64,000 bases of DNA, taken from the NCBI GenBank assembly GCA_963977525.1, contig CAXBPC010000005.1, forward strand, positions 62,001 through 126,000, written 5' to 3'. Positions 28,501-34,314 of this stretch are shown here, one piece after another. Made by a program: the position numbers and the translations under genes. This DNA comes from Ancylomarina sp963977525 (GTDB lineage: Bacteria > Bacteroidota > Bacteroidia > Bacteroidales > Marinifilaceae). Position 1 is the first letter of the stretch. Every line of letters starts with the position of its first letter. The notes under the pieces are model-generated. The model saw only the letters and a list, made by a program, of their open reading frames with translations, did no database searches and was not told where the DNA came from.

Positions 28501-28942
28501 CGTTGTAAGTATGACCAGCAAAGTCTATTTCGTTACCAAATGTTGATGCACTAAAATATAATGGTTTTAATAAATCCAATAACATATCAGTTCCAAGCTT
28601 CATGCTACCATATATAGTAAGGTAGTGAGCTGGGTCATTATTGGCTTTAAATTTTGGAAAGTTCGTCACCTTAGACCAATCCATATTAGCACATTTGGCA
28701 ACATCATTTATTATTACCTCAGCACCTGGAGTCGGAAACGAGTTTTCGTCGAAAAAAACATTATCGCTGAAATTTGGCACTGCGGCATCAGGATTGACCT
28801 GTCCACCAGGCTGATCACTCCAATGTTGAATCTCATTCCAATTTCCAGACCCTCCAATCCAATAAAAATCTTTAGCACTTACAACACTAGAAAAAGACAG
28901 TAGGACAATAATGTAAATTAAACAGATTGCTTTCGTATTCAT
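19511..28942 (-). CDS. Giant SprB-like T9SS surface protein with type-B C-terminal sorting domain
   Basis: A 3143-residue exported protein. The ATG at 28942 gives a good signal peptide (ending SVVSAK); the frame opens four codons earlier only with a TTG. The N-terminal half has five modules of about 300-370 residues, each opening with a W-(I/V)-G...W...NW pattern, a G-C-(V/I)-P turn and then DNVFFD-like strands. From about residue 1900, fourteen SprB-type repeats of about 75-90 residues follow, with the frame C-x-G...G-x-I...GG-x-x-PY...G-x-Y...V-T-D...C. The end has the gliding-motility-associated sorting domain (IPKAFTPNQDGYNDYW), which directs T9SS export without the type-A tail. It is the first gene of an operon with a PorP/SprF partner. 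A cell-surface adhesin or motility filament is likely. Confidence 0.93.
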   Translation of the reverse strand: MNTKAICLIYIIVLLSFSSVVSAKDFYWIGGSGNWNEIQHWSDQPGGQVNPDAAVPNFSDNVFFDENSFPTPGAEVIINDVAKCANMDWSKVTNFPKFKANNDPAHYLTIYGSMKLGTDMLLDLLKPLYFSASTFGNEIDFAGHTYNEDIHFSKNGGWIVKTPLQVQNYIVYFEQGNLSFEADITCAQIVSDKPISRTWTLNNSIITLTGSGASVLKINADNLNLNAGTSTIIANGIGASIQASGSSAISFNDIEFQQNAASISNGTLQINFNDVEFKAGGSLQGSNTFQNLTFTKGNDYQIYAGPNQTILGQWTAEGSCSQYINISGFGGSGNINANATLLEHLKVNNIVASGAAAFDAIDSFDLGANSGWNFTAPLPQSYSWIGITDNKWSTPTNWNLGCVPSRIDNATITGVFNVEIDIDAECKTLVLSDDVNLSGASKLSIYGSLNAGNATWDLLGTTHFEGSGTYSISIINPFKADVYFSGNGPWQLATELKIPDNNLYLESGTIVSNSNNIELNRFVSIGGVNRSLNLGTSTVRLNDNFLKTWDVEGSLFTVTNSAYTIELIEQTAGFYNNHNTSINYNTVHFIDNREKANLTNEGATVNFVELDFSAGANISGDHNFETFILSAGKTYLFESGSEQKITNANGFVAEGTCSQFIYLEGNGGISNIRSDVNSNRILYVQITDLEVIGGVTLSGGLDAQSSFGVLNYDGWNIVEKTLAQDFIWIGADDADWFNPNNWDLGCVPTRVDNVFFDAANIVGSSTIAINGTRLPECNNMTWSNANTLFFNGGSDLCIYGNLDFTSLPSTSFTHTGDIYFKSEDIVNVKLDQVILSKDVIFEGKIQEDGLWKAGTWNIDSDFEALGDIKLVRGILISNDYSITCDEFFSNYSDVRTLQLDASVVNLNGIFLTPADLNLVAGTSDIIIGENGKLEVTNGTDAVDFNNVTFDQPSGTALFSIRGKAVSFNQIDVKSNANFLYEAFDAEILILNQGKTYKFTEGEIYNIGDITANGACEGTIDISTLSAGDNTTFNSKNGTPISVLQVNLLDIFATPAATFTANNSIDLGNNDGWTFAATPTSRELFWVDGPGNWDDPNHWATSTGGAPGACVPTSLDNVHFDINSFTGNNQVVSTGSGDIRCRTMDWTGSEDRSPILQMGAIEISSVYIYGSLILNANLTIDLPDVDFYFRSTETGQTLSLYDFEFPNDVIFDGIDGEWTLTDNLSIDGSFVIDNGHFISGGFDIICNYFESSDLSSTGKNRTIDIRNSTLTVLGYENSFSVNIDAADINARQTLTLLADGSEMIIESEKAFFIGGTIFSSATFNTIRFNNGSSLKSDNILTRINDLIFEEGGGLYGTLDIGKLTLNKGTKPNTFEFESNVTFPIEEFTALGSCNFPIDIRGSKNGDQANLEVTTSVNANFVLLTDINGVGSAVAYIANNTPTPNNSNWTVNSIIAVDLYWVGNGLNDDWSNYLNWSKTSGGVSEGCIPTELDNVFFDSNSFLGSKTVLVNSDARCHNMTWTDNVDPSSIFKVQNQLDVHGFLDFSENMTLEMYGDLKFKGDGLTPNKNIDFAGKTLDGDIYFDGKDQSWILQNELSTTGDLILDEGSLNTMGNNMTLSSFSSINISPIASRSLDISGSIVTVNAEKYKSWNMIFIGSPMTFSATNSELYFPKKGGIYCESANDVIFGDAIFDAYGQIDINGNGFATGKGEFKTIIFRQQGQIFGDHTISNLEFTLGYGENSIQGGRTINLTNELTMEGVNCSYVYLKSSISGTKAFINATKGQRIYHASLEDLKMTDSNEHRIVGYYNIINTEGWLQTVEDDGDEEAPSFKESYPDPKQEWCNNSATLDHVTYFPINDKTTFQWEFSDPAPAPESFSNLTGETSATIVVTNSGLYRVELNYGAGCLLYSTIEVVMNTTSNITIDFTTTNVQCYGDENGFIKAVANNGSAPYTFITKDESGVTIPSSSTPGSDFSLTSGLTPGKYFVTVIDNNSCDQTSSTDVFNAYEMFINDITQKDLKCFNVSDGEIHIDASGGSGLLTYYLDGGLESADIKDLSAAEYLVHVQDGNDCKSDEESVEILSPEEITFDFLSSDILCSGDKNGSIDPQVKGGVMPYNYEWTATNGFTSTLGAITNLDGGTYTIEVTDGNDCVYPSSIEITEPEELVLSEVQIKNADCFGESSGELFVEADKGTAPYEYTINAITNTTGQFIGLDANTYSLKITDKNACIKLEPVTIDEPIELGFVTSDNISPSCKELKDGIINVVPYGGNSDYTFSWSGPNDFRSYTKNNTGLDFGEYTLLLKDKKECIHEGIVSLIKNPTLQLGLVIEEEVSARGANDGIFRMEILGGTIPYTYTVTGPSGFSRFSPTFFDDDEAIFENLVGGLYTVTITDGSSCGAITKDIMLPEGDLLVSQIINQENISCTGYDDGALNATAIGGSGTYSYSWAGPLGYTSNSKSISGLAAGTYTLTVQSAGQTATDQSIIVEPTPLGATSSYNDVACFNEPNGSIELDITGGTKPYSILWEGDRGLFSHSDKIYDLAKGDYDYQITDEGGCVVSNTVPINEPDVVTIIAVPTDITDIGLRDGEITATATGGTPPYTIFISGPNEYSKKDFDNTIGIYSVDILEQGVYIIEVLDANECRAITETRIHEPDKMVVSLVSKTTPICNGGNEGSIEIIVEDNSGDYTLSWEADNHYENLDAPLKIDKLEAGNYTLTVTDNVTGEVITFNQEVKEPDLVEVEVSMEQISCFGLIDGHINIYPKGGTPNYTYEWTGVNPSDENNEDQGSLSPGNFSVVVTDSKLCKSKSYPFEIIEPALFDGNHIIKEPLCYGDKNGEVELDITSGAVPYTINWNTGAVTKNIYNLRIGTYAYTVIDNEDCEFNGTVDLTQPDSLISEINIFNDVVCYGQNDGEASASVTGGSVPYKFNWSNGESTQYIGNLRPKKYSLIVTDQNDCQDTTSVVIGEPEELLLRVEAHRPTIEGAQDGAIFSKVFGGIPAHIATWEMESGADMWSLLTETDLEINDLDRGKYRLTISDNNSCTRDTIVNLEYLYERMIEIPKAFTPNQDGYNDYWDILRIEYIQRLTIVIYDRLGTVVYKFNGTGNEYKGNPWTGKNSKSHIPIGSYYYAIEADDSKPLTGTVTIAR

Positions 28943-29289
28943 ATCGAAAATCAATAAAGATGCATATTATTTAATCATATAAAATCAAGAGTAGATTCCT
29001 ATTTTCAAATAATAAAAAGAGGAATAGCTGTATATCATGTAAAAATAAACTATTTAATTGTAAAAAGCATCAAAATCGTGACTAATGGAAAATATTGAGG
29101 GTTGTTTATATCATTTTTGTTATTAACATATGCGGATAATTGAGGCTTCGAGAAAGGGAGAATAAGTTTGACTATGTTTTAAATCATCTAAGCTTGCTTA
29201 ATAATTCTACTTCATTTTGATTTTGTTATTCATTTTGAGAGTATTAAGTTTACTAATGTTTCAGGACGAAATTTATTGTGGGATGAAAA
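28943..29289. other. AT-rich upstream region of the giant surface protein gene
   Basis: About 350 bp with no convincing reading frame. It must contain the promoter of the giant gene, but I find no exact TAnnTTTG match on the minus strand. That leaves open a non-consensus promoter or an alternative sigma factor. Confidence 0.4.
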
Positions 29290-29334
29290 TAAAAAACCAC
29301 ATGATACTTGATGTTTACAAGTATCATATGGTTA
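29290..29334 (-). terminator. Terminator after the three-repeat protein gene
   Basis: A 16-bp stem with one mismatch (29295-29310 with 29318-29333) is followed on the minus strand by a T run. It isolates the giant-protein operon from the upstream gene. Confidence 0.83.
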
Positions 29335-29375
29335 TGTGTTAAGCTTGTTTTTTGCCTAAATATTGAGTGGGTTTG

Positions 29376-30647
29376 TTAATCCATAAAAATGATTCTTTCG
29401 ATCTCATTCCATTTGAAAATATTGAATTCTTCGGAAGAAGTGAAAATAAGAATACCTGCATTTTTATATGACACATCAGTTTGATCACCAAGAAATAATT
29501 TTTCACCACTTTTAAGTACAACCTCAGCGTAATCATTCGCCATTGGCTTTATGCTTTCAATATTTCTGAATGGGATAGAAAATTTGATGTCATCGTTATA
29601 GCCGTTAAGTAATTCAGAATCCATTGCTTCATCTAAATCATAAACAATGATACCTTCAAATTCTTCATCAGATTTTGTAATGATTTTCCCATAAAGTCTT
29701 TCACTATCAGGGAACGATGTGTCGCATAGTGATTCTGGTGCTACTTCATCAAGAATTTCGAAAGAAATGAAATGCTTCCAATGAAAATCTGCTCGACCGA
29801 TATTTGGCAGATTCATGATTATACCTTTGTTGCTAGAGTTGACATCATTTGTTCCATGAAGTTCTAATTCTCTGCCAGAAATTAGTTTAACAAGACAGTT
29901 ATTTTCTAGTTTCGTAATTGTTTTAATTTTTTTAAATGGGATTTTAAGATCACCTTCAGAAGACTTTCCATCTAATTTATCATCCAATAATCGTTCATCA
30001 TGATCCCACTGAACAAAACCTGTAAACACACCCTGAGTTGTAGTTAGTTTTCCATAAATACCTTGACCATAAGAGTCCGATGTTTTCTGTGTTGGGCGGA
30101 AAAACTTAATAATATCAATTTTGTTCCAATTTAAACTAAGAAGACCTAGCTCATTATCCAAAATCGAGATTCTAGTGTTTACGTCATTTGAGCCACCATT
30201 TAGATTAATGTATTTTTCTGATCTAAGTTCTAGATTAACACTTGTTCTTCCAGTAATGGTTATCGATTCTATATCTCCGAAACGGCATTGGAATTTTCTT
30301 CCTAAATAATCAGAGTTACTTCTTTTTGTATTAATCGATACATTAACCCAATCCCCATTGTTAGATCGTGAAGAAGATTTATAGTTCGTTTTAAAATTCG
30401 ACTTGTTAAGATACTTAAGATAAGGGTTTGATGTCTTTTCAGAATTGAAAAGATCGGACAAGAAGACTTCTTCGTCACCCCATCTTATGGGACCTTCATA
30501 AATTTTTCCTTCGATTGTAGTAACACTTCCATATAGCATGCATTCATTTTGTGCTAATAATGGATTAATTATAGCAGTAGATGCGATAAGAAGAATTGAT
30601 AAAACGGAGTGTTTATGCCAAGATAGAATTTGTAGATATGTTTTCAT
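29376..30647 (-). CDS. Exported protein of three tandem repeats, unknown family
   Basis: A 423-residue protein from the ATG at 30647 (the frame opens three codons earlier only with TTG). It has an N-terminal signal peptide ending LLAQ, after an unusually long polar start. The mature protein is three repeats of about 105-145 residues, each following the plan LYGxxxT...G...W-D-x-D-E, then IPFxxIxxI, then V-x-L-x-SG-x-x-L-x-L, then NDV...N-x-GI and a final W-x-x-I-x-x-I. The first copy carries a serine/asparagine-rich insertion. The spacing of strands suggests small beta-barrel or SH3-like units. I do not recognise the family. It lies 140 bp downstream of the ABC-transporter operon and ends in its own terminator. 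Confidence 0.72.
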   Translation of the reverse strand: MKTYLQILSWHKHSVLSILLIASTAIINPLLAQNECMLYGSVTTIEGKIYEGPIRWGDEEVFLSDLFNSEKTSNPYLKYLNKSNFKTNYKSSSRSNNGDWVNVSINTKRSNSDYLGRKFQCRFGDIESITITGRTSVNLELRSEKYINLNGGSNDVNTRISILDNELGLLSLNWNKIDIIKFFRPTQKTSDSYGQGIYGKLTTTQGVFTGFVQWDHDERLLDDKLDGKSSEGDLKIPFKKIKTITKLENNCLVKLISGRELELHGTNDVNSSNKGIIMNLPNIGRADFHWKHFISFEILDEVAPESLCDTSFPDSERLYGKIITKSDEEFEGIIVYDLDEAMDSELLNGYNDDIKFSIPFRNIESIKPMANDYAEVVLKSGEKLFLGDQTDVSYKNAGILIFTSSEEFNIFKWNEIERIIFMD

Positions 30648-30787
30648 TGTAAGCAAGCATTAAAATTCATATTGCTTATAAAACGAATAGTATGCTGAAA
30701 AGTTACAAAGCAATTGCAATAAAAATGAGCTTCCTAAAATGAAACGAAATAATCTCTTACAATTTTAGTCAAATAACAAAAATGGGT

Positions 30788-31078
30788 TTAGATATTTTGT
30801 TTTTTTCTAAACAAGATTTGAATGATTTTGGCGTTCTCAGGTGGCGTATAAATTTGAATCAATTCCCAATCACTATCGTAGTCGGCTATAGTCTTTTTTA
30901 GTTTGTAGATTTTCAATAGATCTTCAGTAATTCCATCTTCAATATCCTTATCATCCACCTCCCAGGGGAAAGACTCTAATCGGTATTGAAATTTGAGGTT
31001 TGTTTTACCAATTTTAACCTCAACTTCTGTAAGCTCAGCTCCTGTGTCAATTGGTATCGGGATGCATAATTCTCTCAT
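30788..31078 (-). CDS. Small hypothetical protein at the end of the ABC operon
   Basis: A 96-residue acidic, soluble protein with no signal peptide or membrane segment. It is rich in charged residues (VDDKDIEDGITEDLLKIY) and ends in a basic tail. No motif is recognised. It starts 29 bp after the second permease gene and is almost certainly co-transcribed with it. The reading frame is intact and codon use resembles its neighbours, so it looks like a real gene. Function unknown. Confidence 0.6.
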   Translation of the reverse strand: MRELCIPIPIDTGAELTEVEVKIGKTNLKFQYRLESFPWEVDDKDIEDGITEDLLKIYKLKKTIADYDSDWELIQIYTPPENAKIIQILFRKKQNI

Positions 31079-31107
31079 GACTTATTTTATTAAGATATCA
31101 ATTTATT

Positions 31108-33537
31108 CTATTCATATTTAATTGCCATTGCTGGATCTGCTTCAGCAGCTTTGTACGACTGCCACGAAACGGTGAAAAGTCCTATTATGAGTGATATAAA
31201 TAGTGTTAACACAAAAATCCATGCATGGATATATATTCTATAAGGAAAATCTTGCAGCCAAATATTTAGAGCCCAATAAGCTATTGGTATAGCAATAATA
31301 TTTGCAATTATAATTAATCTAAAAAACTCCCTAGTTAAGAGATAAACAATATTGCTAGTTGATGCACCTAGTACTTTTCTTACACCTAATTCTTTTGTGC
31401 GTTGCTCAGCCATGAATGATGATAATCCAAATAAGCCCATTGAAGCAATTAGGATGCTAATAATTGAAAAAATAATAAACATGAGTGTTAAGCGTTCTTC
31501 GGTTTTGAACCTCTTGTTTATTTTATCATCAAGAAAGAAATGGTTGAATGAATGATTTGGACTAAAGGTTTTCCACACTTTTTTAATATAAGCCAAAGTT
31601 TCACTCTGTTTGTTTTGCTTGATTTTAATATGAATAGTTCTTTTATCCTCCGGATCGTCAGATATTAAAAGACTTAGAGGCTCAATGACCATGCTCAGAG
31701 TTTGATAGTGAAAGTCGCTAATAACACCAATTACTTTACCCGCACGAACATCATCGTGTTCTCCAATAACAACACCAAACTGAAGTTTTTTACCTAATGC
31801 TTTACCTTCCCAATTAAATTTTTGACTTGCAGATTGATTAACAATGAAGGCATTTGTTGAGTCTGTTCTTATCTCACTATTAAACTTTCGCCCTTGCATC
31901 AGTTTAAGGTCCATTAAATCGATGTAATCAAAGTCAATAACATTAAAGTTAAGAGCATATTCTTTCATTTCACCTTTATCTTCATAAAGATGAACGGTTT
32001 TTGAGCTAGAGAATCCTATTAGTGTACTTGATGTTGCAACAGCTTGAATATTTGGATTTTTTTTAAGCTCATCTTTAAAAGCATTCATGTTAACTTGCAT
32101 TGAAGAATCACGAACTTGAGCTATAAGTATATTCTCTTTATCAAATCCAATATCTTTGTTTTTTAAGAAAAACAATTGAGAAATAACAATGATTGTTCCA
32201 CTTATCATGATGGAAGATATTGCAAACTGACAGATAACAAGTATTCGTCTTAAAAGTTTATTCCCATTTCGAGTATTTCTATTTCCTTTTAAGATTGGAG
32301 CAGGTTGAAATGACGATAAATAAAATGCAGGATAAGACCCTGAGATAATGCCAAGAATAAAAGTGACTGCAATTATAAATAAGAATACATCAGGTGTTTG
32401 ATTAATAGTAAGAATCAGTTCTTTGTTCACAATTATATTGAAAAGAGGCAGAATTAGTTCGACGCTTATTACTGCGATCAGTAGTGCCGCAAATGTAAGG
32501 CTTAAGCTTTCTAGTAGGAATAAACGAATAATACTTCCTTTTTGTGCACCTACAACTTTTCGCATGCCAACTTCTTTAGCTCGTTTACTAGAGCGAGCAG
32601 TTGCCATATTCATATAATTGATTCCAGCTATAGAAAGTATGAATAGAGCAATGGCAAAAAGTATATAAATGTATTTCATATTACCTGTTGGAGCGTCCCA
32701 ATTTAAATCAGATTTTAGATGTATATCTGCTAGTTTCTGAAAGACAATTTTATAATCGATATTGAGTTGATCCCCAAAATATTTCATGTATTTCTCGTAA
32801 TAAAGAGGGAATTGTTTTTCAATATCACTGATACTCCCATTTTCTTTTAGAAGAATAAATGTATAGTTACTAAAGTTCCAGAATGCTTCTGGTCCAACAG
32901 AGTTGAAATGTTCCTCATGGTCTCGTTCTACAAGCGTGCTTATTGAATAAAAGATGTTGAATCTGAAATGAGAATTTGATGGAATGTCTTTTATGATACC
33001 TGTAACGGTAAATTCATGTGTGTCATCAACTAAAATGATTTTACCAATAGGATCTTCATTGCCGAAATATTTATGAGCAAGAGTTTGATTTAATACAACT
33101 GATTTTGGTTTAACTAGTGCTTTTTTAGGATCACCTTTAAGTAACTCATATGAGAAGATATCAAAAAGGGTTGAGTCTGTATAAGCAATACGCTCCTCAT
33201 AAAAACTTTTGTCTTTGTATTTTACTTGCTGTTTTCTGGAAGATATGAATCTAACAGATTCTTCAACCTCAGGAAAGAACTGTTTGAAAGTAAGTCCCAT
33301 TGGTAAAGGAGACGTAGCTATTCTGTCTTGATTACCATTAATAGCAAAGTCAGAACCAATTCTATAAATACGATCATGTTTGGTGTTGTATTTATCGTAC
33401 GAAAACTCATCACGTATAAATAAAGTAATTAGAATAGTACAGATTAATCCTATTGACAATCCTGCCATATTGATAGCAGAATAGAACTTATTTCTAGATA
33501 TATTTCTAATAATAGTAATGAAGAAGTTCTTGATCAT
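31108..33537 (-). CDS. MacB/FtsX-like ABC transporter permease
   Basis: An 809-residue permease with the duplicated layout common in Bacteroidota: an N-terminal helix, a periplasmic MacB-type domain, three helices, a second periplasmic domain and three C-terminal helices. Two copies of the family signature are visible: AKEVGMRKVVGAQKGSI near residue 320 and TKELGVRKVLGASTSNI near 710. It has no ATPase domain of its own and would use the ATPase encoded 43 bp upstream. This class exports lipoproteins, peptides or antibiotics, or transmits envelope stress without transport. It is the second permease of the operon and resembles the first, so the two may form a heterodimer. Confidence 0.88.
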   Translation of the reverse strand: MIKNFFITIIRNISRNKFYSAINMAGLSIGLICTILITLFIRDEFSYDKYNTKHDRIYRIGSDFAINGNQDRIATSPLPMGLTFKQFFPEVEESVRFISSRKQQVKYKDKSFYEERIAYTDSTLFDIFSYELLKGDPKKALVKPKSVVLNQTLAHKYFGNEDPIGKIILVDDTHEFTVTGIIKDIPSNSHFRFNIFYSISTLVERDHEEHFNSVGPEAFWNFSNYTFILLKENGSISDIEKQFPLYYEKYMKYFGDQLNIDYKIVFQKLADIHLKSDLNWDAPTGNMKYIYILFAIALFILSIAGINYMNMATARSSKRAKEVGMRKVVGAQKGSIIRLFLLESLSLTFAALLIAVISVELILPLFNIIVNKELILTINQTPDVFLFIIAVTFILGIISGSYPAFYLSSFQPAPILKGNRNTRNGNKLLRRILVICQFAISSIMISGTIIVISQLFFLKNKDIGFDKENILIAQVRDSSMQVNMNAFKDELKKNPNIQAVATSSTLIGFSSSKTVHLYEDKGEMKEYALNFNVIDFDYIDLMDLKLMQGRKFNSEIRTDSTNAFIVNQSASQKFNWEGKALGKKLQFGVVIGEHDDVRAGKVIGVISDFHYQTLSMVIEPLSLLISDDPEDKRTIHIKIKQNKQSETLAYIKKVWKTFSPNHSFNHFFLDDKINKRFKTEERLTLMFIIFSIISILIASMGLFGLSSFMAEQRTKELGVRKVLGASTSNIVYLLTREFFRLIIIANIIAIPIAYWALNIWLQDFPYRIYIHAWIFVLTLFISLIIGLFTVSWQSYKAAEADPAMAIKYE

Positions 33538-33580
33538 AGGATAAGCCTTTTGATTTCATTTTGTACTTGAAACTCTATGT

Positions 33581-34264
33581 TTAGAGTTTTTGTCTCAAGT
33601 TCTCAGTAACAATATGTCCGTCGAATAGTTGAATAATTCGGTTAGATCTATCTGCATCAGAAGGGGAGTGTGTTACCATTACGATAGTTGTTCCTTTTTC
33701 ATTTAACTGTGTTAGCAGATTCATAACTTCTTCTCCGTTAGCAGAGTCTAGGTTACCTGTAGGTTCATCGGCTAAGATTAGTTTGGGCTTGGTGATAACC
33801 GCTCGCGCAATTGCAGCTCTCTGTTGTTGACCTCCTGATAATTGTTGAGGAAAATGCTTGGCTCTATGTGCAATCTTCATTCTATCTAGCGCCTCATTAA
33901 CACGTCTTTTGCGTTCAGAACTAGATACCTTCATATAAAGTAGCGGTAGCTCAATATTTTCATAGATGGTCAACTCTTCAATCAAGTTAAAACTTTGAAA
34001 AACAAAGCCAATATTTTCTTTTCGAAGGTTGGTTCGTTGACGTTCACTGTAACCATCAACTTTTGCTTCGTTAAAGAAAAGTTCACCGCTTGTTGGGTTA
34101 TCTAGTAAACCTAAAATATTTAGGAGAGTAGATTTTCCACACCCAGAAGGTCCCATGATAGCAACAAATTCACCTTCGTTTATCTCTAGGTTTACATTAT
34201 TCAGAGCAGTCGTTTCCACGTCGTCTGTTCTGAATTTTTTCATTAAGTTATTTGTTTTTATCAT
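33581..34264 (-). CDS. ABC transporter ATP-binding protein (LolD/MacB type)
   Basis: A 227-residue ATPase. The ATG at 34264 gives the normal family start (MIKTNNLMKKF); the frame extends 15 codons further only to a TTG, which is not preferred. Walker A is GPSGCGKST, the ABC signature is LSGGQQQRAAIARA, Walker B is LILADEPTGNLD, and the switch histidine is in MVTHSPSD. The short signature-Q-rich form is typical of the MacB/LolD export branch. It lies between the two permease genes (50 bp after one, 43 bp before the other) and probably energises both. Substrate unknown. Confidence 0.92.
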   Translation of the reverse strand: MIKTNNLMKKFRTDDVETTALNNVNLEINEGEFVAIMGPSGCGKSTLLNILGLLDNPTSGELFFNEAKVDGYSERQRTNLRKENIGFVFQSFNLIEELTIYENIELPLLYMKVSSSERKRRVNEALDRMKIAHRAKHFPQQLSGGQQQRAAIARAVITKPKLILADEPTGNLDSANGEEVMNLLTQLNEKGTTIVMVTHSPSDADRSNRIIQLFDGHIVTENLRQKL

Positions 34265-34314
34265 GATATCTGAAATTTCAAATTTTGAAAATACGATGTT
34301 AAATTTCAAAAGGC

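Noticed and set aside
28943..28954. TTG start four codons upstream for the giant surface protein
   Set aside because: The ATG at 28942 gives a normal signal peptide directly; the TTG adds residues with no benefit.
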